From: Rutidosis leptorrhynchoides
Taxonomy: Eukaryota; Streptophyta; Magnoliopsida; Asterales; Asteraceae
Length of the DNA stretch: 64,000 nucleotides
Assembly: GCF_046630445.1 (NCBI RefSeq)
Contig: NC_092334.1
Location: 104,789,501-104,853,500, forward strand
Reading direction: 5' to 3'
Part shown: positions 11,335 to 23,037 of the stretch, piece after piece
Position numbering within the stretch: the stretch's first letter is position 1
Layout of the letters: each line of letters begins with the position of its first letter
Translations under genes and position numbers: made by a program
The notes under the pieces: model-generated
What the model saw: the letters and a program-made list of their open reading frames with translations, nothing else
The model's database searches: none
Told to the model about the DNA's origin: nothing

Positions 11335-12769
11335 CCTTTTTATATTTCGGATTTTGAGTATATTAAGGAAGAAGTTAAAATGGCTGAAGGAGGAGAAGGT
11401 TAGACTATGGAAGCAATGATGAAATCCAAGAGGGCCGGTAACCGACATTCCATTAGGCAACCGACAGTTAATACGGATTTTGAGGTCAAAGGACAGATTC
11501 TTAATATGATAACTCACCAATGCCAATTCAGGGGTACACCGAAAAGAGGATGCATTCGAGCATCTTCGGAATTTTAAAAGCATTTATAATTTGTTCAAGA
11601 TTGCTCAGGTTACAGATACAGTTATCTATTTGAGGGTTTTTCCTTGATCTTTGAAAGATGACGCCAAGGACTGGTTAGAATCATTGCCCGAAGGTGAAAT
11701 TGATAGTTGGACTACATTGGAAGATAAGTTTCTTCAGCGTTTCTTTTCAGCTTCAAAGGCTGCTAAATAGAAGAGTGACATCAATCACTTTGTTCAGAAG
11801 ACACATGAGACACTTTATGATGCATGGACACGATTCGGTAAAATGCTACGCAATTGTCCTCAACACGGGTTGAACAACTTCAGTAAGGTCCAGATCTTCT
11901 ACAAGGGTGTCAATGTGCCGACGAGGAAAGAAATTGATATTGCTGCAGGTGGTTCTTTGATGAAAAAGACTCCGGATGAAGCTTATGAAATCATCTCCGA
12001 AACTGCTACGCATTCATATGATTGGCATCAAGAGATGGATGTCTCTCGCTCTTCTCATGTTGCTAGTACCGAAACTAGTGACTAGCTTGCTTCAGTTAAA
12101 GCTCAACTTGCAACTTTTAAGAGACAGATGGAGTCAATGACTAAAGAAATGCATGCCATAAAGGTGGGTTATGATTTGTGTCAAGGACCGCATCTTACGA
12201 AAGATTGTGATCAAGCGTCAATGGAGGAACAGGCTAATTATCAGGGTTATGTTAAAAAAGGTGATTTTGCTCTTAGTGAATTTCTGAGTGGAAGACAGTT
12301 TTTCAACCAAGCGGGTAATACGGGTGGTAACAATTATCATAGTGGTAATTAGGTTTATCAAGGTAATCAGAAGGCATATTCGTACAGGCCGCCTGGGTTT
12401 AACAACATAAATCAGTAAGCCCCGTCTAGAAATTTTCAGCAACCGATGCAACCAGTACAGCAGCTAGAAAATAAGATGCCTCCGTTGGAAGAATTATTGA
12501 GGGGATTTATCATGAAAACTGATGAGAGCATTACTGCTTTGAGACAGGATGGTGAATCGACAAAACAGCAAGTTAGAAGTCAACGGGCCCCAATTCAGAA
12601 TTTGGAATGTGATGTGGGTCGTATTGCTCAGTCTTTATCGGAGAGACCACCGGGTACTCTCCCATCTAACACGCAGTCCAATCCAAACAACAAAGGACCG
12701 GTTAAAAATGAGCAAGTGAATACCATAACCACCCGAAGTGGTTTGGTCATTAATGAGGAGACATTTTAG
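11335..12769 (+). pseudogene. Athila-type gag of element A, frameshifted
   Basis: Broken pieces of one gag can be followed through frames: a retrotrans_gag-like stretch with 'KDWLESLPEGEIDSW.TLEDKFLQRFF' (11661-11750), the piece from 11843 (RNCPQHGL...FYKGVNV), a zinc-knuckle relic CQGPHLTKDC (about 12180-12210), and the tail from 12446 with VNTITTRSGL, which in Athila elements marks the gag-protease linker. Several stops (for example at 12083, 12350, 12767) and early frameshifts show it is dead. It would have made the capsid of the particle. Confidence 0.75.
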
Positions 12770-13101
12770 TCTCCAGCTATTGTTTCTCCTACTGTTTTGC
12801 AGGTACCGAATGAAGAGGAGTTAAAGGATGAAAGTTCTAAAGATGATGAGCCAAAAGCTCAGGAGCAAAAAAAGATGATCCACCGGAGATCATAGCTAAG
12901 TCGCCATTGAAGGTGTACAAAGCACCGATTTCATATCCTAAAGCTCTAAAGAAGGATAAGCTGGCAAACTAGTATAAGAAGTTCTTGGATGAGATTAATC
13001 AGATTAGCATTAATATACCATTGGCGGAAGTGATTAGAGGAATGCCTAACTACGGGAAGTTTCTAAAGGACCTCATCTCTTCGAAAGGTAAGTACTAAAA
13101 G

Positions 13102-13533
13102 GTGTCGGCCACATTCCTCAATGAGGCGTGTTCGGCCATTTTGCAAAATCAAAAGTTGCCTCCAAAATTGGGAGATCCAGGTGGCTTTATCATTACTTGT
13201 TTATTGGGTGACTTGGTAGTGTACGATGCACTAGCTGATTTAGGGGAAAGTGTTAATTTAATGCCCTATTCGTTATATTTGAAACTTGGCCTAGGAGACT
13301 TGAAACCAACTAGAATGGGAATTCGTTTTGTCAACCATTCTTTTGACACTCCCATAGGTATAGCCGAAGACTTGATAGTACGAGTTAGACACCCTTGTCC
13401 AAACAAGGAGCCATTAGTCTTTTCGGCCGATTTTGTAGTGCTTGAAATGAAAGAGGACACTAAGGTACCAATCATTCTAGGTCGTCCTTTCCTAAAAACC
13501 GCTGATGCTATTATTCATGTTCAACAGAACTAA
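13102..13533 (+). pseudogene. Retropepsin-like domain 1 of element A
   Basis: 143 codons with the Athila protease signature: LGDPGGFIITC, then ALADLGESVNLMPYSLY (catalytic Asp near residue 46; Athila proteases usually read DLGAS), an Asp/Ile-rich middle and the flap/C-terminal motif VPIILGRPFLKTADA. A TAA at 13531 interrupts a frame that otherwise continues to about 13800. The stretch 12770-13101 upstream holds the usual acidic and Lys-rich linker with stops. First of three protease-like domains in this element. Confidence 0.8.
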
Positions 13534-13963
13534 CTTAGCATAGGTGTAGGTGACAAGAGAGTAATTTGTCATGTAGACAAGGCCATTAAACAACCCAAGT
13601 CCAATGATATTACTTGTTTTAAGCTTGATTTAATAGACTTGTGTGTTGCGAATGATGTGCAGGAACCTTTGAAAGATAGTATTATAGGTTTTATTACCGT
13701 TAAGGGTAGTGATGATGATGAAGTTGATGAGAAAAAGGTTGACTTTGAGAAAAAAGGAGGATTGTCAACTAATGACAATTCGGGTCACCGAATCAAAGTG
13801 TGAAAATAAGGGTAACGTTGATTAATGGCTCGATAAAAATGTTGAAATTGGTGATGTAATTGATCATGACACTTGGGATTATGATGGGCGGATCGAAGAT
13901 GCGCCTGATGATGCAGATTCCGAGGTAATTTCGGATGAATATTTTGGTGAATTCCATGAGGAA

Positions 13964-15202
13964 TTGTCTTCAGAAGAAAAATTGAATGGTGAACTGGTGA
14001 TTCTTCAACAAGAAGAAGATCCGGGTGAAGTTTTGTTCGAGTTGAGTATTATCGGGGTGTTACCTCATTTTGCTAACGATCACAGGGAAATTAAAGTAAT
14101 AGGCGATTCTGGATCCTCAATTAATATAATGTCCTATGAGATGTATACGCGATTGTTCCATAGGGATTGTACACTTTGTTCATTGGGAAAATCCGAATCG
14201 GTAATTACTTTAGGTAACAATATGAAGCGTAAGGCAGATGGGCTGCTTAAGAATATGATGGTGAGTTTTAAAGGAGTTTTTATTGAAGTGCCATTCACTA
14301 TTTTCGACATGCCGACAGATGAGGAAGTTCCCTTATTAGTGGGTTGTGGTTTTATCGCGACTGCGGGTGGTAAAATTGACTCGGGGGCAGGAGCTATAAC
14401 TTTTGAAGGTGATAAGGGTACTTTTAGATTCTGTAACTCTGAAAATATGTGGTTCCCTTCAGCGTACATAGTCGAGAGGGAATTCGAGGATGGTTATTAT
14501 GAAAGTGATGAGGGTTCGAGCAAGGTTGAATCTATTCGGGTGAATATGGCAAAAGAGATATCGATAATAGAAAAGGAGCCGGAGGTAGATGTGGAAGAGA
14601 TTCGCAAGACTCTTGAGAAAATGTGGGGTAAAAAAAACACGGATAAGCTCATTAAGAACACAAAAAGTTCGTTTGTTGATGAAGATAGATGGACGATTGA
14701 AGAGGTTGAGTATGTTAAGTCTACACCACAGTGCAGATTTAAGCCTCGTCGAAGACCTAGAGATCCGGGGGAGTTTTCGGTTATATGTCGGTTCCAAGGT
14801 GAAAAGCTTTACCCGACATTACTAGATTCAGGTGCCAGTGTTAATATGATGCCGGCAGAAATTGCAAAATCGTTGGGGATCAGAGAGCTAGTCCGCACTA
14901 ATACTAGCATCCGTTTTGGGAATCAGACCATTGATAACCCGATAGGGATTGTGGTAGATGTACCCATTAACATTCACGGTGTGAGCTATGAAGAAGACTT
15001 TTTCATTATGGATTGTGCAGCGCGCAAGAAAACACTGATAGTGTTGGGACAAGGATTCTTGGCAACCGCGAGAATGACTCTTGATTTCGACACCGATACA
15101 CTAGTGATACGGGATGAAGATATGAAGACTACCTTTAAAGACCGATTTGGGTATGGTTACGACTCTAGCAACATCGGAGTCGAGGATCTCGGCGACTGCT
15201 AG
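13964..15202 (+). CDS. Protein with two further retropepsin-like domains (element A)
   Basis: An uninterrupted 412-codon frame. Domain 2 occupies about residues 25-150 with D48 in DSGSSINIM, the hydrophobic strand VPFTIFDM and VPLLVGCGFIATA in place of the usual LGRPF. A charged linker with a possible coiled coil (VEEIRKTLEKMWGKKN) follows. Domain 3 is at about residues 268-385 with D288 in LLDSGASVNMMP and the end motif LIVLGQGFLATARM. Both keep the aspartate and D-S-G of retroviral-type proteases, which work as dimers. No RT follows. With the domain at 13102 the element carries three protease-like units in tandem. The frame is open while gag is broken, which is odd. Start chosen as the first in-frame ATG; the true polyprotein probably extended further upstream. 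Confidence 0.75.
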   Translation: MSSEEKLNGELVILQQEEDPGEVLFELSIIGVLPHFANDHREIKVIGDSGSSINIMSYEMYTRLFHRDCTLCSLGKSESVITLGNNMKRKADGLLKNMMVSFKGVFIEVPFTIFDMPTDEEVPLLVGCGFIATAGGKIDSGAGAITFEGDKGTFRFCNSENMWFPSAYIVEREFEDGYYESDEGSSKVESIRVNMAKEISIIEKEPEVDVEEIRKTLEKMWGKKNTDKLIKNTKSSFVDEDRWTIEEVEYVKSTPQCRFKPRRRPRDPGEFSVICRFQGEKLYPTLLDSGASVNMMPAEIAKSLGIRELVRTNTSIRFGNQTIDNPIGIVVDVPINIHGVSYEEDFFIMDCAARKKTLIVLGQGFLATARMTLDFDTDTLVIRDEDMKTTFKDRFGYGYDSSNIGVEDLGDC

Positions 15203-15329
15203 GCATGGGAGAGGAGTCGAGTGCGCGACTCCAACATAAACATCGCACAGATGTGTAAAGTTTGTAAGTTTTTCTTTTATTTTTATTATTGCATACATTT
15301 TAAAACATAAAAACCATAAAAAGTATAAA

Positions 15330-15560
15330 AAAAATCTGGGATTCAAGTCGCGAAAAAAAATCTGGGATTCACATCGCGGTCGGGATAACCCCCATCGCGA
15401 TCGCGGTTAGTTGACAGAAATTGGACTACCAGATACTTGGTCCATCGCGACCGGGATTACCCCCATCGCGACCGCGATTCGGGCTATCTAAAAAAACTGG
15501 TACCAGGTCCACGTTCATCGCGACCGGGATACATCCCATCGCGACCGCGATACGGGCTCC
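15330..15560 (+). repeat. GC-palindrome triplicate upstream of the A 3' ORF
   Basis: Three tandem pairs of the form CATCGCGACCGGGAT-CCCC-ATCGCGACCGCGAT (about 15371-15407, 15444-15480, 15513-15552), spaced by 30-40 nt. They use the same word as the LTR cassette at 9984-10062. A leader with CA-rich sequence (15600-15630) and the exon-1 ATG follow. Confidence 0.7.
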
Positions 15561-15700
15561 AGCTCCAATTCGTTTTTGCCTTTATTTGCTGTTTTGGTTT
15601 CAAAAACACATACACACATACACCCGCCGAAATTTTTGAGCTCCCACACTAAACCCTAATCGATTTTCAATTTAAATCAACATCAAATTCATCATTAATC

Positions 15701-16645
15701 ATGCCTCCTAAGACAAAGGTAATGATTTTAGCATCCTTTCTAAGTGTATTTTTTTTTTTCTAATGTTGATTTCTAATTGGGCGTTCATATGGATTTTGTT
15801 GAAATCAAGTGTGGGGGTGTTGATTGCTTTGTTTTTGGCCAAATTTGATTTGTATTATGATTGTATAACATGCTAGAATCTAGTTTCATATGCTATTTGA
15901 CCTTAAATTGCTAGTTTTGATTCTAGGGTTCTTGAATATGTGGAAGTTTGGCCTTGATTTTGATAATTAATTGTTATGAATTGGTGTTAGTTATGCTAGT
16001 TATTAAGATTGTTAGTTATTAATTGTCAGGAATCACTCGATTGTTTGATTTTCAAAAGTAGGGTTCATGTCAATTTGTGTAATTTTGAGCTAGTTGACTG
16101 AGTTTGACTCAGAATGACTTTTGAATTGTGATTGAATGATGCGATTGTAATATGCTTAATTCATGTATTATCCGTCAATTTAATTATATATATTATTGCA
16201 TAAAAGATGGTATTGAGATTATGTAAATATGATTTTTATGCGTTTATGAGATACTATAGTTTTTTGTTGATTGAGTTTTTGAATGTGGAGGTTATTTGTT
16301 AAACATGAAAGCAAATGTGGAAGATGAGATATTATTTGGTTTCAAACTAACGCTAACATTTTCCTTTTCCCATTTTGTTTTTTGTGTGTGTGTATGTGAT
16401 TGTTTTTGCAGGGAACGAAAAGATCTAGTGCTTCACAAAGTGTGCCAATGGCACCCGTTCATCCAAGGGCTCATAGGCTCCCTAAGGATTTGCATCCTTA
16501 CTTGGTTTGGGAGCATACTAATGAAAATTATACGGAATGGATAGATGTGTTAATTGGAATAGAGGACCGTAAATTTATATCTACGCTGTCAAGGCCCATC
16601 CAAATCCACCTGGATGAAGTCTTCAACATTTGGTCCCATTGCGAG
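15701..16645 (+). pseudogene. Two-exon env-position ORF of element A, 3'-truncated
   Basis: Exon 1 (15701-15718) is ATG plus five codons ending AAG before GTAATG. Exon 2 starts at 16412 after a pyrimidine-rich TGTTTTTGCAG. The 693-nt interval keeps the frame and joins a Pro/Lys/Ser-rich start to HPRAHRLPKDLHPYLVWEHT. This is the place of the Athila 3' (env-like) ORF. At about 16645 the frame runs into a truncated LTR and ends, so most of the protein is missing. Splicing is inferred from consensus sites; other families' env-like genes are known to be spliced. No transmembrane segment remains. Confidence 0.55.
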
Positions 16646-17450
16646 GTACTGACCTCTATATGATACGTTTTACAAACATTGCATTTGTTTAAAAGACAAA
16701 CTCATTTCAAAACATAACCTTTTAATACAAATGATATATGATTCTCGTAATATGAATGACTAATATGTCATTGACTTAATAAACGTCTTTTTGAACTCAG
16801 ATGACTTGAATACAACGTCTTTTGAAATATGACATGAATGACTCCAAGTAATATCTTTAAAATGAGCAAATGCACAGCGGAAGATTTCTTTCATACGTGA
16901 GAATAAACATGCTTAAAAGTGTCAACCAAAAGGTTGGTGAGTTCATAGGTTTATCATAACAATCATTTCAATATTTTAATAGACCACAAGATTTCAAATT
17001 CATAAATAAGGTGCAGGTCTGCTCACTGCTGAAAATCCATTCATACGAATTGAACACCTGGTAACCGACATTAACAAAATGCATCTAGAATATCCCCATC
17101 ATTCTGGGACTCTCATCGGATATGATAAATCGAAGTACTAAAGCATTCGTAACTCGGATGGGGCTTGTTGGGCTGGATAGATCTATCTTTAGGATTCACA
17201 TCAATTAGGGTGTCTGTTCCCTAATTCTTAGGTTACCAGACTAAAAGGGCGATATTCGGTATAATAATCCAATCGTAGAATGTAGTTTTATGTACTTGTG
17301 TCTATTTCGTCAAACAGTTATAAAAGCAGCGCATGTATTCTCAGTCCCAAAAATATATATTGCAAAAGCATTTAAAAAGGGAGCAAATGAAACTCACTAT
17401 ACGATATTTTGTAGCAAAAATATGCATACGACGGAACTGAACAATGCAGG
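16646..17450 (-). mobile_element. Truncated F/E-type LTR fragment
   Basis: Matches 2720-3480 of the F LTR in the same orientation (for example 'gacctctatatgatac', 'caaaaggttggtgagttcat', 'taccgacattaacaaaatgcat'). It joins the A 3' ORF at a short GCGAGGTAC/GCAAGGTAC similarity and is cut at 17450 by the H LTR. Confidence 0.75.
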
Positions 17451-17772
17451 TGAAACAACCCAACCCGTATTCAACCGGATAATTTTTTTTATAGTAACGA
17501 TCATTAACGTGCCATTGGAATGATATAAACCATTACATACAACCCATTAAAACGTACAACAAATTTAATGTTTACAAAAGGCACTAAGGCCATTAATCAA
17601 ATGTAATACAAGTTCGACCCATTTAAAATGATAGTTTTAATCCAAACTACACCCGAGCATGGTTTGGGGCTAAACTACCCAAAAACACTAGGTCATCTTC
17701 CAAAAGCTTTAACTAGCAAGCATCATGGGAATCTAATGTCCAATAACCCCTTTCCCTTCTCCATGTTCGCAC

Positions 17773-18383
17773 CTAAAAATGTAAACAACGAGAGGGTAAG
17801 CTAAAGCTTAGTGAGTGCAATAGTTATACTTATACATATATAACCTACTTACTTGCAACCACTTACACAATACCGTATACAAACTTGTAACTCAAAAAGC
17901 ATGTCATCATACTCGTAATACTAACAAGTTGTACAATATCACAAAACCGGATTGGCATATACTCAACACAATATATATATAATATGCTAAACAATCAACA
18001 AACCCCCATATGATTAACCATAAACGCTATGGTGCTACCGGCTCGATGGTTCACACCATACGCATTTGAGTCATACTCTTTTATAGTGCTACAGGCTCGT
18101 GGTTCGCACTTTGTTTTATAGTGCTACCGGATCGATGGTTCACACTTGATGCTACTGGCTCGATGGTTCACATCATGATTTTATAGTGCTACCGGCTCTT
18201 TGGTTTACACTTCGGCGCCACCGGCTTGATGGTTCACCCTTTATTTTATAGTGCTACCGGCTCGATGGTTCACACTTTGACACTTGTCACATACATGTTA
18301 TGGCACTACCGGCTCGATGGTTCATACCATAACATTCACAAATAAATATGCCATATACACATACGTATAATTACTCCACTCAC
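17773..18383 (-). other. Intron-like interval in the H LTR
   Basis: On minus, the donor CTATAAG|GTGAGTGGAG at 18383 and the acceptor TTACATTTTTAG|GTGCG at 17773 bound 611 nt. Both match plant splice consensus. The D LTR has the same arrangement. No transcript evidence. Confidence 0.45.
18028..18335 (-). repeat. Hairpin array with constant 19-nt loop (H LTR)
   Basis: Eight copies of the core CTACCGGCTCGATGGTTCA (plus strand; a few variants) sit between inverted arms that differ from copy to copy yet mostly still pair: TATGGTG/CACCATA (18028-18060), AGTGC/GCACT (18085-18110), AGTG/CACT (18120-18146, 18185-18211, 18250-18276), TGATG/CATCA (18147-18175) and ATGTTATGG/CCATAACAT (18295-18335). One copy near 18214-18239 has lost pairing. 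The transcript of H would carry the complement. Confidence 0.8.
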
Positions 18384-19184
18384 CTTATAGACTAGGCGAT
18401 GAATTAACAACTCCGCAAGCTTCAAAGTGAAGTACCTAATACAATAAGTACAATTTCAATACACCAAACTAGTTGGACTTGACACCAACATTTATCACTT
18501 AAGTTTTTAATGACCCATTTGCATTAAATGACCCATTTACTCCAAAACCGCCCATTAATGGCCAAGACTCATCATCAATCACTAAAAACTAGTGATTATA
18601 GTCCAATAATAATAACTACCACCTTTTAGGGTATTTTCATACTCATCTTTGCCCAACTAGGTCAACATTACCCCTTTTGACCCATTTTAACACTTAGACT
18701 CGCAAATTGGTCAAACACGAACCCATTAGCAAATCTTTTATCAATTTACAGGTGTATTAGTGACTAACAACACAATTTAACACTTACAATCTCGATTTAC
18801 ATGATCAAACCCTAGATTATAGTTATTAGGGTTTCCTTACATCAATATAACCTAAATTCACCCATTAAATTCCCAAATGGGTCATACAAGCCTCAAATGA
18901 CCCAAACCCTAGCCATAAATTAACTAAAACTTAAAACATGGAGTTAAGACTTACCAACACTATCAAGTCGTAGCTAAGAACGAGGAGAACAAATTTCCTA
19001 TTTTCTCCAAGGATCGAATCACAAGTCTTCACCTTCGAATCTTACTTTTAATTTAAATGGGTTTTATATTTTGAGAGTAAATAGAAGAAGAAAAGAGAAA
19101 AGAAAATGAATTAATGAGATAAGTGGCTGAGACTTAAAGTCTCAATCAGATCTATACGCGAAAAGATGAAAATACCCTTGATTC

Positions 19185-19354
19185 ACTCTTTTTAAAAGCT
19201 AAAACCGAAACCAGTTCACCCAGTGGGTCGCGGTGTGACCCCATATGTCGCGGCTGGGCAATGCACATAAAATTTGAGCTGCTTGTTTCTCCTACTGACT
19301 TTGATTTGTGTTGTTTGTCGCGGCGCGCCCAAGATCCTCGCGGTGCGGCAATGG
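19185..19354 (-). promoter_or_regulatory. GC-rich inverted words and AT-box in the H LTR
   Basis: Four words built on TCGCGG/CCGCGA: about 19227-19244 (GGGTCGCGGTGTGACCC), 19247-19256, 19318-19328 and 19339-19349, each a degenerate inverted repeat. On minus they precede CTTTTTAAAAGC-type AT-rich sequence (19185-19200), which could be the TATA region. Confidence 0.45.
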
Positions 19355-19652
19355 CCTGTAACTGACCCAATTCGACAACTTAGCTTAACAATTGATTTAT
19401 ACAAATAGTACACCTCGTTCCCGCTATACATATTCGCCCAAACTTCGTCTATAAGTCTCACATGACTTAACACTATCAGGACCCATGCATATACTTATAC
19501 ATGCATCAAATCTCAAACGTAATATATAAATATATCTCGTATACATCAAGTTAACACTTTAAATCATTTAATCACATAAACAAGCAAATTATAAACGTTC
19601 TAATGATTAAATAAGTACCTTAAGACACGTATGAAGAAAACGGGATGTTACA

Positions 19653-19667
19653 ACTCTCCCCCACTTG
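19653..19667 (-). other. Polypurine tract of element H
   Basis: The minus strand reads AAGTGGGGGAGAGT immediately before the LTR start TGTAACA. It is identical to the PPT of element D. Confidence 0.85.
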
Positions 19668-21026
19668 AATCGGAGCGCGTCCTCGTGATCCAAGCCGCAT
19701 GACAAGCCGGAAGATACACCAATACAAACTCTTCGGGTTCCCATGTAAACTCGGAACCTTTACTACGACTCCATTGAACTTTAAAAGTTCTCACCTCTTT
19801 ATGTCTCAACCTCTTTACCTTTTCATCGAGTATAGCAATCGGCTTCTCAACATACTCTAACTTATTGTTTAGCTCAATCTCGTCTAATGGTGCCCATGAA
19901 GAATCATTCGCAAGTCACTTACGAAGATGGGAAACATGAAATGTATTATGGATCCCCACAAGCTCTTCGGGTAATTCCAAACGATACGCAACTTCACCAA
20001 CACGAGCTAAAATCTTAAACGGACCAATAAACTGAGGAGCTAACTTTCCTCGTTTTTGAAACCGAATAACACCCTTTCATGGCGAAACTTTAAGCATCAC
20101 CATGTTGCCTTCTAGAAACTCAATCGGTCGCCTTCGTTTGTCGGCATACGACTTTTGTCTATCTTGGGCCTTTTTCAAATGAGTCCGAATCATATCGATC
20201 TTGCTATTTGTCTCTAAAACCAAATCGGTACTCCTGATTTCTCTTTGTTCCACTTCACCCCAACAAATAGGAGTTCGAAACCTACGACCATAAAGCATCT
20301 CATAAGGTGGCATTCCAATACTAGTATGATAACTATTATTGTACGAGAATTCCACCAATGGAAAGTGCTCATCCCAACTACCACCGAAATCGATAATACA
20401 CGCCCGTAACATATCCTCCAATGTTTGATTCGTACGTTCGGTTTGACCGTCCATTTGAGGATGGTACGTCGTGCTCAATTTCAATTGTGTACCCATATCT
20501 TCATGAAACTTTTCCCAAAACCGAGATGTGAAACGAGTATCTCGATCCTAAATAATAGATATAGGAACCCCATGCCTTGATATCACTTCCTTGATGAACA
20601 ACTTAGTCAAAGTCTCCGATGATATCGTTTCCTAAATGGGAAGAAACAAGGCACTCTTCATCAACTGATCAACTATCACCCAAATCGAATCAAATTGGGT
20701 TCTCGTCGTCTTTGGTAACTTTGTAATGAAATTCATGGTAATGTGCTCCCATTTCCATTTCGGTATTTCTAACGGTTTTAACATACCATACGGCTTTTGG
20801 TGTTCGGCCTTAACTTGCAAACACGTGATGCATTGTTCAACATACTTAACAACATCACGTTTCATGCCCGGCCACCAATACTCCTTTCTCAAATCAAGAT
20901 ACATTTTCATTGCACCCGGGTGAATGGAATACTTTGACTTATGCACTTCATCAAGTAGCACTCGTCGGTTATCACCCATTTTAGGCACCCACACCCGTCC
21001 TTGAAAGGATAACAAACCATGCGGGC
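19668..21026 (-). pseudogene. Integrase and chromodomain end of element H, truncated
   Basis: Minus-strand pol remains. From the right: the HHCC zinc region (HKSKYSIHPG...WWPGMKRDVVKYVEQCITCLQVKAEH, 20632-21015); the core start (ITMNFITKLPKT with the first catalytic Asp; normally MDFI); a gap with stops around 20500-20630; the core end with [23 protein letters not shown] (catalytic Glu, 20077-20496); then an integrase C-terminus and chromodomain-like tail (EKPIAILDEKVKRL...EFTWEPEE) in 19670-20076. Stops and frameshifts make it dead. RT and gag are absent because element B begins at 21027. Lineage by motif recall: Tekay/Del-like chromovirus. Confidence 0.8.
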
Positions 21027-23000
21027 TGATATCGGCTAAAAAGTCACATTTTCACCCCGGTATTAAGGCCCAAAAACAAGAAAGATTCGAACTTTGTCGG
21101 CAAAATACCCACTTCGTCAGTTAGAATTGAAGAACAAGTAATTACGAAGGCGGTGCAAAAAGAATCAAGAGAATCAGAGCAAAAACGAAAATTCTAGAGC
21201 AAAAACGGTGAAAGACAAGAAATCAAGTTACGATCCAGTGAATCAAGGCTGACCAGCACCAAAAACGGCCTGCCATATGACTTGCCAGTATGGGGTATGG
21301 CCTGCCAAACGGTCCAGAAAACGGACCTAAGAAATGGGCTACCAAGCAAACGGCTTGCCAAATACGGCCTGCCAAACGGCTTGCCATACGGCTTGCCATA
21401 CGGCTTGCCAGCCATTTGCAGGCAAAAACTTTGCTTATTTAAAGGGTCTTTGTCATTCATTCAAATACAAACTTCAATTAACTTCTTTCTTTCTCTTGTA
21501 CAATATTAGTCATACTCTCAAGGCCTTCGACTCCGTACGGGAAACCTAGTACCCGGAGAAGAACGCTGAAGATTGTATTAGGAGCAGTCTGGAGTCTTGA
21601 AGTTGTCACTTTTGTATTCAGAACTCGTTTAATCTACTGGTACTTCTATCCTTTATCTTATATATTGTTTTATGATATTGTTGCCATGATTAACGAGTAG
21701 TTATCTTTAGTGTATGCTATGATGTAATCAGTTATAATGCCGAAATAATATTATGGTTTGTGTATGCTGTCGAAATGCTTTTCGATTATGCTTTAAACTC
21801 AATCGCTTTTCCAACAGATAGAACGTAGTTATAGGCTCTGTTATCGGGAAGTCGCGAACCCCGATTCAGAGTACACTATCTGTGTCACCCCTTGGTAAGA
21901 GAAGTCTATCGGATACAACGTAAGATCGACTGAGGCACACCTGTTGTAGTAAGTCTATCATGCTTTGGATTCCGACTGAGGACTCTTTCGTAGTGAAACA
22001 TCTAACTAGACCCTTAGTACATTGTCGGTCCTAGACCATGCTAGTGTAGTCACCATGCATATAAACTTCATACGTGCACGCTGAAGCACATCGGTTGTTG
22101 TAAGTTGTACCTCTGCTAAGTAAGGCCATGGAACCCGGTTAGTGTTGACCAGTACACTGCACCATAACGCGGTCTTAAGCATTGCACCCCGCTTGAGGGA
22201 TTCTTAGTTAATTAAGGAACTGTTTGTTTAGACACATAAAGGATTGGACCGTTAAGATAACCGAACGTGTTCATGGAAGTCAGCTTGACTTGGCCACGGT
22301 GTTCTTTATGTTTGAACTCTTTTTAAGGGCCTAACTATCTTTCAAAACCAATCATTAACGAAAGCATTGAAACACATCATGTCTCTCAGATATGGTAAAC
22401 CATGTATTCTATTATGCTTAAGAAAGTTTAGATCATTTTGGAATGTTAATACGTCACCCAACTGGGTCGCTCACTTGGATGATCTGTCTGAACGTGTATG
22501 CCTGTAGTCAGACTGCACGGGCGTCGGGGGTAAGGGACGTTGCTGTCTATTCAGAATCTTCAATCCTAACGCAGTACCCAGTGACATGTCTTATGACAGG
22601 GGCGTTTAGGACCAGTGTAATGAATACAAGGCCTCTGCCTATTCATGAGCCAGCATTCCATAATCTCAGCAGAATAACTGATGAAGTCATAGTATGCACT
22701 CACTTTAACCTTATCTGAGTTACGAATTTTATCGCATTTACTTTATCTGTCTTATAAATTAGAAAATCCCAAAATAAATAATCACTACTGCCTAACTATC
22801 TTAGGCTTAAATGTTCGATTCTACTGATATCTCAATAATACGACTCTAGGTCATACTTCCCTTACTTATAAGGAGTCGTAAGATTTAGACCCCGCTAAAT
22901 ATAAATTTAAAACAGTACCCTCTCCCACGAGTGGCTGATCCTGGAGAGCCGCGGCCCGATGACACTGCGCAAATAAAAACCGTCCGTTTCGGCCATATCA
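21027..23000 (+). mobile_element. 5' LTR of element B (Athila-like)
   Basis: Starts TGATATCGGC where it breaks the H integrase frame and ends GGCCATATCA, which are inverted termini. The PBS follows 19 nt later. It contains a short inverted-word array and TATTTAAAG at about 21436. The 3' LTR of B is not seen. Confidence 0.7.
21262..21444 (+). promoter_or_regulatory. GGCYTGCC repeat cluster plus TATA-like box (B LTR)
   Basis: About eight copies of cGGC(T/C)TGCCa, each a short GGC..GCC inverted word, between 21265 and 21412, the last three in perfect 14-nt tandem. TATTTAAAG follows at 21436-21444, then a pyrimidine-rich leader. Same layout as the palindromes in A, C and D but a different word. 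Confidence 0.55.
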
Positions 23001-23019
23001 CGGGATAGTACTAAGTTTT

Positions 23020-23037
23020 TGGTGCCGCTGCCGGGGA
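23020..23037 (+). other. Primer-binding site of element B (tRNA-Asp type)
   Basis: TGGTGCCGCTGCCGGGGA, one base different from the site in element A. Confidence 0.8.

Larger units (their letters stand above)
17451..19652 (-). mobile_element. 3' LTR of element H (Ty3/gypsy chromovirus)
   Basis: On minus it begins TGTAACATCCCG (19652), just after a polypurine tract, and ends GGGTTGTTTCA (17451). It carries GC-rich repeats, an intron-like interval and a hairpin array, described separately. The block CACTAAGCTTTAGCTTACCCTC (about 17817-17796 on minus) recurs in the D LTR (53209-53231), so D and H belong to related lineages. Confidence 0.8.

Noticed and set aside
18028-18335. CRISPR-like array (regular repeats with variable spacers)
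   Set aside because: Plant retrotransposon context; the 'spacers' are inverted arms plus short linkers and there are no cas genes.
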